This document shows positions 1 through 11,169 of a stretch of DNA of 64,000 nt, piece after piece; position 1 is the stretch's first letter, and every line of letters starts with the position of its first letter. Below the pieces are notes generated by a model. That model searched no databases. It saw nothing but the letters and a program-made list of their open reading frames with translations, and was not told where the DNA came from. The position numbers and the translations under genes are program-made. The stretch is from Halocaridina rubra (Eukaryota; Arthropoda; Malacostraca; Decapoda; Atyidae): assembly GCA_037179515.1 (NCBI GenBank), contig JAXCGZ010000126.1:71001-135000 (forward strand), written 5' to 3'.

Positions 1-219
1 GTTTCAATATGACTTTCCCATATTACCTCCTCCGCCAGTTACGTAAAAGAGGAAAATATTCAGTAGAGGAGAAATACTCTGATCTCCACTCCCTTTTAGG
101 TAGTTCTTATGACAAGCAAAGCATAAATACATCATCAATAATAAAGCCTAATATTTATGAAATTTTATTAAAGTAGGATTATATACAGTAAATCATAACA
201 AATTAGGTCTGAAACTCAC
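1..219. other. PAICS intron, partial; no gene seen
   Basis: This is intron sequence 3' of the exon at 220-363 in gene orientation. It is AT-rich. I see no coding match to the next part of AIR carboxylase and no repeat shared with the rest of the window. The donor site on the minus strand lies at 214-219. Confidence 0.6.
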
Positions 220-363
220 CCTGGCAATTATAGACAAGGTTTCCTCAGTCCCCTTATGAGCAGAGGTCACTCGCAGCTCACAAGGGACACCAAGCTTCTT
301 GAGATGATCACGGATCTTTTCACAATGTGCAACATCAGCTGGGGAACCCATCAGTATCACAAC
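220..363 (-). CDS. PAICS: PAICS exon: start of AIR carboxylase domain
   Basis: The exon encodes 48 residues in phase 0 on the minus strand. It opens with [17 protein letters not shown] and ends near [16 protein letters not shown]. These are the hallmark segments of the PurE-like AIR carboxylase half of PAICS: the MGS-x-x-D loop that binds the nucleotide substrate and the SAH(K/R) motif. In animals this half carboxylates aminoimidazole ribonucleotide in cytosolic purine synthesis. The acceptor is CTGTAG (364-369 on the plus strand) and the donor GTGAGT (214-219). An alternative donor one base earlier is possible. The remaining carboxylase exons lie beyond the left edge. Homology is read by eye against known PAICS proteins. 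Confidence 0.93.
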
Positions 364-543
364 CTACAGAAAATAGATAAATAAAAAATATTTATGCTAA
401 TAATGAATAAGCATTTTCAGTTCGGTTGCTACATATCTCTATAATTTGATAGCACAAACAACATGGGTGTCCAATATAAGTGTTCCTGGTTTGTCAAACT
501 CCTATTAAAAAGCTATTAACTAAATATCAAAGCATACCGTATA

Positions 544-2255
544 CACCTAGTTCTTAGAATAATGCACAGATAGGTTCTCAGAAGTGCCACGTATTGTAAT
601 TTTCACATAATGTAAGGAGTCATTTTCCATAAGAAACAATGATAATGGGCATACATACGATCCACAACCATACACATTTATAAGTACATAACAAAGAAGA
701 AAGACCTGTAGTTATTTATATTAATATGCAAATAGTGTACACTATAAAAGATATACAGATTTACTTTACAGTAAACAAATTAATGCACTCTATTTTGCGG
801 TGGGCAACATGCATACACTGGGACATGCATGGTGGCAGTGAGCACGAGGATGCAAACGCTTTGCCGCCTCTGTATCAGATGATGCACCCTCGCACGCTTT
901 TTCCCTAACGATAATATATCGCAAGTTTCTTTGCTTTTTGTTCTTAATGAATATTTTCAATTCTCTTCATAATATTTGATAGCATTAAGTGGTAGAAGAG
1001 GAGGAGGATGCAAGAGAACGAACCTCTATCTGCAAACGTTTTGCCGCTTCCTTATCAGTTGATGTATCCTTGCACGCTATTTCCCTGACGATATTATATC
1101 GAAAGTTTGTTTGCAGTTTGTTCTTAATGCTTTTTTTTTCAATTCTCTTAATAATATTCGATCGCATTATGCGATAGAAGAGGAGGAGGATGAGGGAGAA
1201 CGAACCTCTATCTGCAATCGTTTTGCCGCTTCCGCATCAGCTGATGGACTCTCGCATGCTATTTCCCTGACGATATTATATCGAAAGTTTGTTTGCTGTT
1301 TGTTCTTAATGCTTTTTTTCAATTCTCTTCATAATATTCGATCGCATTAAGCGGTAGAAGAGGAGGAGGATGCGGGAGAACAAACCTCCATCTGCACACG
1401 TTTTGCCGCCTCCATATCAGCTGATGCACCCTCTCACGCTATTTCCCAGACGATATTATATCACAAGTTTGTTTGCTGCTTGTTTTTAATACTTTTTCTC
1501 CATTATTTTCATAATATCCGATCGCATTAAGCGGTAGAAGAGGAGGAGGATGCGAGAGAACGAACCTCTATCTGTAAATATTTTGCCACTTCCATATTAG
1601 CTGATACACCCTCGCACGCAATTTCCCTGATGACATTATATTGAAAGTTTGTTTGCTGTTTGTTCTTAATGCTTTTTTCAATTCCCTTCAAAATATTCAG
1701 TCGCATTAAGCGGTAGAAGAGGAGGTGGATGCGGTAGAACAAACCTCTATCTGCAAATGTTTTGCAGCTCTCGTATCAGCTGATGCACCCTTGTACGCTA
1801 TTTCCCTGACAATACTATATCGAAAGTTTGTTTGATGTTTGTTCTTAATGCTTTTTTTCAATTCTCTTAATAATATTCGATCGCATGAAGCGGTAGAAGA
1901 GGAGGAGGATGAGGGAGAACGAACCTCTATCTGCAAACGTTTTGCCATACCACATCAGGTGATGCACCCTCGCATGCCATTTCCCTGACGATATTATATC
2001 GCAAGTTTATTTGCTATTTGTTCTTAATGCTTTTTTTCCATCATCTTCATAATATCCGATCTCATTAAGCGGTAGAAGACGAGGAGCATGGCAGAAAAAT
2101 CCCTCCGAGGCAGTTGATTGTTTACTAAAATAAATTTTTCTTTTTTTTCTTTGCATGGGCGTCATTCACGAATTTCGTATTTTTTTACTATTATTTTTTA
2201 GGAGAGTTACTCCAATTTCACGGATTATAAACACGCGTAAAAAGCGAACTAGGTG
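544..2255. mobile_element. Non-autonomous DNA transposon, CACCTAGTTC ends
   Basis: The element starts CACCTAGTTC at 544 and ends GAACTAGGTG at 2255, a 10-bp perfect terminal inverted repeat, with TA on both sides (542-543 and 2256-2257). It has no coding capacity. The left ~300 bp and right ~165 bp are family-specific ends that recur elsewhere: left-type ends near 19326, 32205, 33082 and 47546, right-type ends near 32413, 34060-34235 and 50756. The middle is a ~180-bp tandem repeat. It fills most of the 1,965-bp PAICS intron 364-2328 and ends 73 bp from the next exon's donor. TA duplication suggests a Tc1/mariner-like or pogo-like mobiliser, but no transposase for it is visible. Confidence 0.75.
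850..2090. repeat. ~180-bp tandem repeat, about 7 copies
   Basis: Landmarks such as GGTAGAAGAGGAGGAGGATG recur near 985, 1168, 1349, 1528, 1709, 1889 and 2069. Each monomer also carries a CAGCTGATGCACCCTCGC-like block and a GTTTGCTGTTTGTTCTTAATG block. Copies differ by point changes and small indels. Short open frames in it are repeat artefacts. The same monomer appears at 19620-19890, 32590-33060, 33560-34080, 34430-34640, 36490-36730, 36980-37800 and 47800-48070. Confidence 0.85.
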
Positions 2256-2328
2256 TACCTCTATAATATTATATTATAAGAGTTATACATGTGAAACAGA
2301 TAATAATTACCTAAATTCACCAACTTAC

Positions 2329-2439
2329 CAAACATTTTGGGCTTGGAATGAATGAATCCAACTTTTCAGCTACCCACTGAAAGTTTCTTTTAACTTGACT
2401 TAGGCCTTCCTGCGTTACTTCATCAAAGTTACGATAAAC
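2329..2439 (-). CDS. PAICS: PAICS exon: linker between the two enzyme domains
   Basis: This 37-codon exon is in phase 0 at both ends. It encodes VYRNFDEVTQEGLSQVKRNF followed by QWVAEKLDSFIPSPKCL. This corresponds to the helix after the SAICAR synthetase domain and the short linker into AIR carboxylase; vertebrate PAICS has YRDLKEVTPEGLQ at the same place. The acceptor is CTTACAG (2440-2446 on plus) and the donor GTAAGTTG (2321-2328). It joins in frame with the exons at 2592-2677 and 220-363. Confidence 0.93.
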
Positions 2440-2591
2440 CTGTAAGGAAAAGAAATTCCAAAATTACATTCACTGTACCAACCTACGACCTTTCTAAAAG
2501 CTTTAACCCTTTTTTCTATTGTTTGAATAGTATAATATGGGAACCTGAGTCACTATGTTAAACAAACTGAACATTGCAAAACTAATATTAC

Positions 2592-2677
2592 TTGTTTATC
2601 CTTCATTAATCTCTTGTCACCAGATGGCCAGAGTCTCCATGAGTCAGAGTCTATAGTATCCGATACGAGGATTTCAT
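2592..2677 (-). CDS. PAICS: PAICS exon: SAICAR synthetase C-terminal motif
   Basis: The exon has 86 bases. With one base carried over from the previous exon it encodes 29 residues, including [20 protein letters not shown]. This DxxDSDSWR(L/F)W segment is the most conserved part of SAICAR synthetase; it binds nucleotide and metal while aspartate is joined to CAIR. The acceptor is GTTTCAG and the donor GTAATA, which is acceptable though not consensus. Neighbouring introns are short: 152 bp to the next exon and 154 bp to the previous one. Confidence 0.95.
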
Positions 2678-2831
2678 CTGAAACAAAAATAAATCAAGCA
2701 CTGGTCTTATCTGGTACTTTGTACAAACGTTCATATGATGAGGATATCAGTGGCGTTTACCAAGTAACTTCATGAAGGAAAATTTTTTTTCACAGAAACA
2801 AGATAAAAAGCATGATCTTGACAGAACTTAC

Positions 2832-3039
2832 TAGTTTCAGAATCAATTCCAAATTCGATCTTCATATCAATAAGAGCACAGTCAAGAGCAGCCCATGCTC
2901 TCTCCAGGATTTCAAATACCGTCACAGTTGTTCTGGCCATAATGTCGTATTCGGTATGCCCAATGGCCAAACCACCTATATTCATACAAGACTCTAATAC
3001 TTGCTCTTCACTCCACTGGGGATCATGATTTTCATCATC
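2832..3039 (-). CDS. PAICS: PAICS exon: central SAICAR synthetase
   Basis: The exon has 208 bases. It begins in phase 0 (DDENHDPQWSEEQV) and leaves one base for the next exon. It continues through a helix ending in IMARTTVTVFEILERAWAAL and then DMKIEFGID. The DPQWSEEQ and D(M)KIEFG blocks match the SAICAR synthetase fold, including the strand that positions ATP. The acceptor is ATTTATAG and the donor GTAAGTTCTG. Upstream lies the 27.7-kb intron. No frame break is seen, so the gene appears functional. Confidence 0.95.
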
Positions 3040-3047
3040 CTATAAAT

Positions 3048-3446
3048 AATAATAATAATAATACAAAAAAAATAAAAAAATTACTCTGACATTTATGTGC
3101 TAGTTATAAGTAGCACCCACGCATGCACACACATATATACACAGGGGTCATTGGCTAACACTGTTCTCGAGTCATGATGTTTCGTGGTTACAACACCTCC
3201 CATAAATTATTTTACTTCTTTTTTATAATTTTTGGCCAGTATTATGTCTCCCAAGCAAAAGCACATTCTTCTGATGGCAGTGCTTCGATGAAAAGGAAAG
3301 CCATCACCATTAATAGTGAAATTAAAGATAATGAAATCCATGGAAATGGAAGAAACTTTGCTACTGCATTGGTATAGGTGCTTATTTAGGTGTGTTACAT
3401 CACGCTTCAAAAACGGTACTCTGACATAAATTGAGGATCCCATGTG

Positions 3447-3448
<2 letters not shown>
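3048..3448. other. Intron sequence, short AT-rich simple repeats
   Basis: The stretch holds a short (ATA)n run near 3047-3065 and A-rich sequence. Open frames of 67 and 78 codons here show no recognisable motif or splice context. I see no gene. Confidence 0.55.

Positions 3449-3449
<1 letters not shown>

Positions 3450-3534
<85 letters not shown>
3450..3534. repeat. (TA)n microsatellite
   Basis: This is a nearly pure TA run with one C interruption near 3493. It ends directly at a Tigger-type terminus that starts CAGTGATCCCTCGC at 3537. Confidence 0.95.
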
Positions 3535-3539
<5 letters not shown>

Positions 3540-4282
3540 TGATCCCTCGCTATATCGCCGTTCACCTATCGCGGATTCACAGTATCGCGTATTTTTGGGG
3601 GCGATTTTTTTTTCTGGGTATATGTGAAAATATTAAAATTTTAAGAAATAAAAATTTCCAGTATTTTCATTATTTATTTGAAAACAAATATATTCATTAT
3701 TTCACTGATACAAAAATGTATTTCCAAGTCTAAGAATAATAAAACAGTAAGAAATAGTAAAAAAACATAACTTTTAACATGTAACTCTGCACCGTAGAAA
3801 GTACGATACCAGTATCAGCGTTTCGGAAAACCCAAAGGGTCACACCTACGTGAGCTAGCATATACAGTGTTCCTTCAATTATTGCGAAGGTTTGGTTCCG
3901 GGACCCGGCGCGAGACAGGAAAATCGCGGACTAGGGTCACCCTATACGTACATAGATATTTTAATTTATTTTTACGTTTACACCGTATAAACTGTATAAA
4001 ATCTCCCTGTACTGTTAACAAACCACCCTTTACTTCATAAATAACAGCATGCAAGCGTAAATTTATATGACATACTCATGTACATAGGTATTTTACAATT
4101 GTTTTTACGTTTACTCTATAAACCCTCCCTGCACTGTTAAAAAACCACCCTTTACTTTATAAATAACAGCATGCAACATAAATTTATATGTACGTGATAG
4201 GTAAACTTACCGTGAATGAGGTGGTAATGGTTTGTAGACTCTATAGGAAATTATTTTGCAGCAAATAACCGCTTTACGGCTG

Positions 4283-4441
4283 TTATTCATTGAGGCCAAA
4301 ATAGCGGCCGACATCCGTAAACCTTTTTCCTTCTATCAGCATATGTAAGAGTTTCACCTTATCTGTTATGTTTAACATCTTCCTTTGCCACTTAGGCTCA
4401 CTACCAGAGGCTTTGGAAGATGAAAGATGCTTGGGAAGCAT
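4283..4441 (-). pseudogene. Tigger transposase N-terminal remnant
   Basis: The open frame starts near MLPKHLSSSKASGSEPKWQR and runs through KVKLLHMLIEGKRFTDVGRY to FGLNE, then stops. This is the first helix-turn-helix of a Tigger (CENP-B-type) transposase; the intact relative starts at 63205. The stop lies exactly where the frame joins 3' terminal sequence of the parent, so the break is an internal deletion and not a point mutation. The copy at 8648-8806 has the same junction. Confidence 0.8.
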
Positions 4442-4919
4442 TGCAGAGGTTGAAAAAAGTGAAGAAAATAAATCACAAGCACAACGTATTAATAGGCACA
4501 ACGTGAACGGCGCACACTTGAGTTAGACTGAACGAGTGACGCGAGACAATGGAAGATGGTGCAAGCCTTTGTCCAAAACGCTGATAGCGGTATCGTATTT
4601 TACATGTTGCAATACTTTTAGTATTTATGTTTTTTACTATTTTTTACTGTTTTATTATTCTTAGGCTACGAAATATGTTTTTTTATCAATAAAATCATGA
4701 AACTACTGGAAATTTTAATATATATGCTAGCTCACGTAGGTGCGACCCCAATACATTGTACGCTATCGGACATTATTTCACATGATGCAATACTTTACTT
4801 TTACTTTTACTTTTTGTGGTTTATACCCTCCTGTAGAAGGCTTTGCCTCCTCTCTGGCGGGTCTAGAGTTTATTTAAATTTTCTTTTTTTTTTACTTTTT
4901 ATCTCTCTCACACCTTGAA

Positions 4920-5330
4920 AGGCTCATTTATAGTAAAGAGTTCGATGTCGTAGCATTTTTCAAATAAGTATGTTTTCAGTTTTTTCTTGAATTGCACCAC
5001 ATCTTCACTGTCTCTGAGTAGCACTGATAATTCATTATATAATCTTGGAGCACTATATTGATAGGTTCTACTACCTATATTTCAATTAGATATTGGTTCA
5101 TGCAGTCTATATTTGTCATTTGCATGTCTCACTGTGATGTTTGTTCCAAGTTCAAAAGGGACTAAATACTCATGTAAGTATTTCAGTTCTCTGGTCTTTA
5201 ATGTCTTGTAGGTTAGCAAACAGATTTTGTATACAATTCTTGCTTTTATCGGCAGCCAATGCAATTGAATCAGTGTTCGGTGTAATTCTTTGACGTCGCT
5301 GTGTGCCTTTTATTATTCTTGCGCTTTATT
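4920..5330 (-). pseudogene. LINE ORF2 C-terminal fragment (L2/CR1-like)
   Basis: Minus-strand translation gives LHWLPIKARIVYKICLLTYK-like sequence, then, after one in-frame stop, SAPRLYNELSVLLRDSEDV and FKKKLKTYLFEKCYDIEL. This HWLP...YKI..L.YK...APRLYN.LP...R......FKK.LKTYLF pattern is typical of the end of L2- or jockey-like non-LTR reverse transcriptases. The catalytic part is absent. The fragment lies inside the Tigger derivative at 3865-6046, so it is a nested, 5'-truncated insertion. Confidence 0.75.
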
Positions 5331-6614
5331 TTGAATGATCTGAATTTTTTTTAATAAATTGTTGGGCAAACCATAGTAAAGGGAATTGCAATAAGATAAA
5401 TAACTCACAATACTGCGAGTTATATATCTAAATTTATGTTTTTTACTATTTTTTACTGTTTTATTACTCTTAGGCTAGGAAATACTTGTTTTATCAATAA
5501 AATAAATGAAAATTTCAATATGTACTATCTTACGTAGGTTCGACCCGTTTCGTTTTCCGAAACGCTGATACCGGTATCGTATTTTACATGGTGCAATACT
5601 GTTAGTATTTATGTTTTTTACTATTTTTTACTGTTTTATTATTCTTAGGCTAAGAAATAAGTTTTTTATCAATAAAATCATGAGACTACTGGAAATATAA
5701 ATATATATGCTAGCTCACGTAGGTGCGACCCCAATTCATTGTATGCTATCGGACACTATTTCACATGATGCAATACTGCGAGTTATACTGTACGTATATC
5801 TAAATTTATGTTTTTTACTATTTGTTACAGTTTTATTATTCGTAGGCTGGGAAATAATTTTTTTCTTATCAATTAGATAATGAAATATGTTTTTTTCAAT
5901 AAAAAAATGAAAATACTGAAAATTTTTATTTTTGTAATATTTTAATATTTTTGCATATATATATAAAAAAAATAATTATTTGCCAAAATAAATCACGGTA
6001 CAGTGAATTCCCGAGCCAAGAAACACGATACAGCGGAGGATCACTGTATTAAAATTCCAGTAGCTTCATTATTTTATTGATATAAAATATGCATTTCTTA
6101 GCCTAAGAATAATAAAACAGTAAAAACCATAAATAATCACAGTATTACTCCATGCAAAATAAGATACCGGTATCAGCGTTTTGAAAAACGAAAAGGGTCT
6201 CACCTACATGAGCTAGTATATATTGAAATTTTCATTATTTTATTGATGAAATAAGTATATCCTAGCCTAAGAGCACTAAAACAGTAAAAAATAGTAGAAA
6301 ACAAATTTAAACATATACACTCACAGTATTGCACCATGTAAAATACTGTACGATAGTGTACACTGTATTGGCGTCTTGGAAAACGCAAAGGCTAGCACCT
6401 ACGTGAGATAGTTCATGGAATGCTATTGGCTGAAAGGGTGGGAGACGACGAATCACAGAATTGTTTTTCTGTGTTCTGTATCACGGGGTCTTATTGGCGT
6501 TTTGATTGAAGTTTGGTTCTCCCACCATCTTCCATTGTCTCGCCTCACTCGTTCAGTCTAACTCACATGTGCGCAGTTCGCGTTATGCTTATTAATATGT
6601 TATGCTTTAGGGGT

Positions 6615-7015
6615 TGGGTTCTTTCGATAACAGTCTCCTATGTCTCAATAGGTCCCTTTTTATTTCAAGCGGCTCTTGCAGATCTTCTTTAACGTGTAAT
6701 TTCCAAGAGATTTCCTCTACTGGGGGAGCATCAGTATCATTTTCTTTGCCTTAACAGACTCTTTAATTTCAAGCGGCTTCTGCAGATCTTCTTTAACGTG
6801 TGATTTACAAGATTTCCTCTACTGGGGGAGCATCAGTATCGTTTCCTTTGCCTCAACAGACTCCTCTTTAATTCAGGAGGCTTCTGCATATCTTCTTTAA
6901 CGTGTGATAAAGAGATTTCCTATACTGGGGGAGAACTAGTGTCATTTTAACAGTTTTCAAGGCCATCCACCTCCATCATAGGAGAAGGAACACAAGTGGT
7001 TTCTGAACACTGACA
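6615..7015 (-). pseudogene. Captured coding repeat in a Tigger element (copy 1)
   Basis: The minus strand contains about three imperfect copies of a ~105-bp unit whose translation resembles EEISCKSHVKEDLQKPLEIK. It is preceded by a METVDG-like start region also seen in copy 2 (MEVDGIENCENDTN). Frames are interrupted here, and the better copy is at 52850-53335. It is not a transposase motif, and it runs antisense to the host element. The parent gene is not recognised. VKEE/IKEE-rich repeats occur in the N-terminal parts of some zinc-finger proteins, which is only a hint. Confidence 0.5.
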
Positions 7016-7159
7016 TGAATTGAGACCAATTTGTACAAAGTACATAGTATTATTATATTTCAAAATATCACTGATAGGATACTTGGCCTCTCCACTTCAA
7101 TATTTTTCATAATTTATCTAGATTTTTCCAACGTACTGTATATTTAATTCACTTCGAAA

Positions 7160-7270
7160 ATGAGCCACAAAGATATCGAAGACGCTGGCCTTACACTCGA
7201 ACGTCTGGCAGCCCTGTATGAACACGTGACAGCACTCCAACAACGCTCACAAGGACATGATGATAATATG
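7160..7270 (+). pseudogene. Tigger transposase C-terminal remnant
   Basis: The frame reads MSHKDIEDAGLTLERLAALY and then EHVTALQQRSQGHDDNM. It resembles the FEDMTHKDVNELIDCHSQPL tail of the better copy at about 61700-61790, but belongs to a distinct subfamily. An inverted sister lies near 52560-52680. Confidence 0.5.
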
Positions 7271-7507
7271 GTTCTTTCACATAAGTTTATCTATCACTTT
7301 CATATAAAAAAAAATTTAAATTTATGCTTGCACGCTGCTTTTAATAAAGTAAAGGGTGGTTTTTTAACAGTACAGGGAGGGTTTATACAGTCAACGTAAA
7401 AATAAATGTAAAATACCTATGTACATATAGGGTGATCCTACTTCGCGGAAATGCACCTATCGCGGTCGGTCCTGGAACCGAACCCCTGCGATAAACGAGG
7501 GATTACT

Positions 7508-7510
<3 letters not shown>

Positions 7511-7596
<86 letters not shown>
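7511..7596. repeat. (TA)n microsatellite between two Tigger ends
   Basis: This pure TA run separates the right end of the element ending at 7508 from the left end starting at 7598. Confidence 0.95.
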
Positions 7597-7600
<4 letters not shown>

Positions 7601-7689
7601 TGATCCTTCGCTGTATTGCGTTTCTTGGCTCACGATTTCACTGTACCACGATTTATTTTGGCACTTTTTTGGGGGGGGGGTATATGCAA

Positions 7690-8520
7690 AAATATTAAAA
7701 TATTAAAAATATAAAAATTTTCAGTATTTTCATATTTTTATTGAAATAAACATATTTCATTATCTAATTGATAAAAAAAACTTATTTCCCAGCCTACGAA
7801 TAATAAAACAGTAATAAACATAAATTTAGATATACAGTATAACTCACAGTATTGCATCATGTGAAATAGTGTCCAATAGCGTACAATGTATTGGGGTCGC
7901 AGCTAAGTGAGCGAGCATATATATTAAAATTTCCAGAAGTTTCATGATTTTATTGAAAAAAAAAACGTATTTCTTAGCCTAAGAATAATAAAACAGTAAA
8001 AAATAGTAAAAAACATAAATACTAACAGCATTGCACCATGTAAAATACGATACCGGTATCAGCGTTTCGGAAAACGAAAAGGGTCGAACCTACGAAAGAT
8101 AGTACATACTGAAATTTTCATTATTTTATTGATAAAACAAGTATTTCCTAGCCTAAGAGTAATAAAACAGTAAAAAATAGTAAAAGACAAATTTATATAT
8201 ATAACTCACAGTATTAAATATAAAAAACATAAATTTAGATAAATAACTCACAGTATTAAATAGTAAAAAACATAAATTTAGATATATAACTCACAGTATT
8301 GCATCATGTGAAATAGTGTCCGATAGCGTACAATGTATTGGGGTCGCACCTACGTGAGCTAGCATATATATTAAAATTTCCAGTAGTTTCATGATTTTAT
8401 TGATAAAAAAAACATATTTCTTAGCCTAAGAATAATAAAACAGTAAAAAATAGTAAAAAACATAAATACTAAAAGTATTGCAACATGTAAAATACGATAC
8501 CGCTATCAGCGTTTCGGACA
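7690..8520. repeat. ~170-bp subterminal tandem array
   Basis: Units contain TTTTATTGATAAAA, CCTAAGAATAATAAAACAGT and GATACCGGTATCAGCGTTTC. The same unit occurs in every Tigger derivative here, for example 34860-35620, 54430-55610, 58740-59560 and the right edge from 63480. GATACCGGTATC is a perfect 12-bp palindrome repeated once per unit, a possible protein-binding site; that role is inference. Confidence 0.8.
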
Positions 8521-8647
8521 AAGGCTTGCACCATCTTCAATTGTCTCCCCTCACTCGTTAAGTCTAACTCACGTGTGCGCCGTTCACGTTGTGCTTATTA
8601 ATACGTTTTACTTGTGATTTTTTTACTCGCATATTTTAACCTTTGCA

Positions 8648-8806
8648 ATGCCTCCCAAGCATCTTTCATCTTCTAAGGCTTCTTGTAGTGAGCCTCAGCA
8701 GCAAAGGAAAATGTTAACCATAACAGATAAGGTGAAACTCTTAGATATGTTGAAAGAAGGAAAAAGGTTAACAGATGTCGGCCGCTATTATGGCCTCAAT
8801 GAATAA
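8648..8806 (+). pseudogene. Tigger transposase N-terminal remnant
   Basis: The 52-codon frame starts MPPKHLSSSKASCSEPQQQR and ends in GRYYGLNE before TAA. It carries the start of the DNA-binding helix-turn-helix and nothing of the DDE domain. The deletion junction after GLNE matches that of the copy at 4283-4441. Confidence 0.82.
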
Positions 8807-9220
8807 CAGCCGTAAAGCTGTTATTGGCTGCGGAATAATTTCCTCTGGCATCTACAAACTTATTACCACCTCATTCACGGTAAGTTTTCCTATCACGTAC
8901 ATATAAATTTACGTTGCATGCTGTTATTTATAAAGTAAAGGGTGGTTTTTTAACAGTGCAGGGAGGGTTTATACAGTAAACGTAAAAATAATTGTAAAAT
9001 ACCTATGTACATGAGTATGTCATATAAATTTACGCTTGCATGCTGTTATTTATAAAGTAAAGGGTGGTTTGTTAATAGTACAGGGAGGGTTTATGGTTTA
9101 TACGGTGTAAACGTAAAAATAAATTAAAATATCTATGTACATATAGGCTTATCCTACTCCGCGATTTTCCTGTCTCGCGCCGGGTCCCGGAACCAAACCT
9201 TCGCCATAACTGAAGGAACA

Positions 9221-11078
<1,858 letters not shown>

Positions 11079-11169
11079 TGATTACCTAATTGTGATTACC
11101 TAATTGTGTTTACGGGAAAGAGCCCAAAGCTCGTATCTTCCCGTCTCCTAATCGGTTCCATTTTTAGAC

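Larger units (their letters stand above)
3865..6046 (-). mobile_element. Nested Tigger deletion derivative
   Basis: In minus orientation the 3' end is at 3865 (CAGTGTTCCTTCAATTATTG) and the 5' end at 6046 (GCGGAGGATCACTG). TA lies on each side (3863-3864 and 6047-6048), and the host sequence resumes cleanly after it. It contains ~130-bp repeats (3950-4210), an N-terminal transposase remnant (4283-4441), a LINE fragment (about 4920-5330) and ~170-bp repeats. Confidence 0.75.
3537..7508 (+). mobile_element. Tigger-like element carrying a captured gene fragment (copy 1)
   Basis: The left end (3537) reads CAGTGATCCCTCGCTATATC and the right end (to about 7508) reads CGATAAACGAGGGATTACT, the usual pogo/Tigger inverted termini at TA. 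The element is interrupted by a second Tigger derivative at 3865-6046, inserted at TA inside the ~170-bp array. Without it, the order is: 5' end, ~170-bp tandem array, 5' flank of a Tigger gene (about 6420-6610), antisense foreign repeats (6615-7015), a transposase C-terminal remnant (7160-7270), a ~130-bp repeat, and the 3' end. There is no catalytic domain, so it would depend on transposase made elsewhere. A sister copy lies at 52283-54214. Confidence 0.72.
7598..9223 (+). mobile_element. Tigger deletion derivative with N-terminal remnant
   Basis: The left end is CAGTGATCCTTCGCTGTATT (7598). The right end is near 9223, where GAAGGAACAATG is a one-base variant of the usual GGAACACTG. Order: ~170-bp tandem array (7690-8520), gene 5' flank, transposase codons 1-52, a breakpoint, then the parent's 3' region and ~130-bp repeats (8880-9140). 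(TA)n tracts abut both sides. Confidence 0.78.

Noticed and set aside
2770..2985. 71-codon minus-strand frame read as a separate small gene
   Set aside because: It is the in-frame part of the PAICS exon at 2832-3039 running into intron sequence past the donor.
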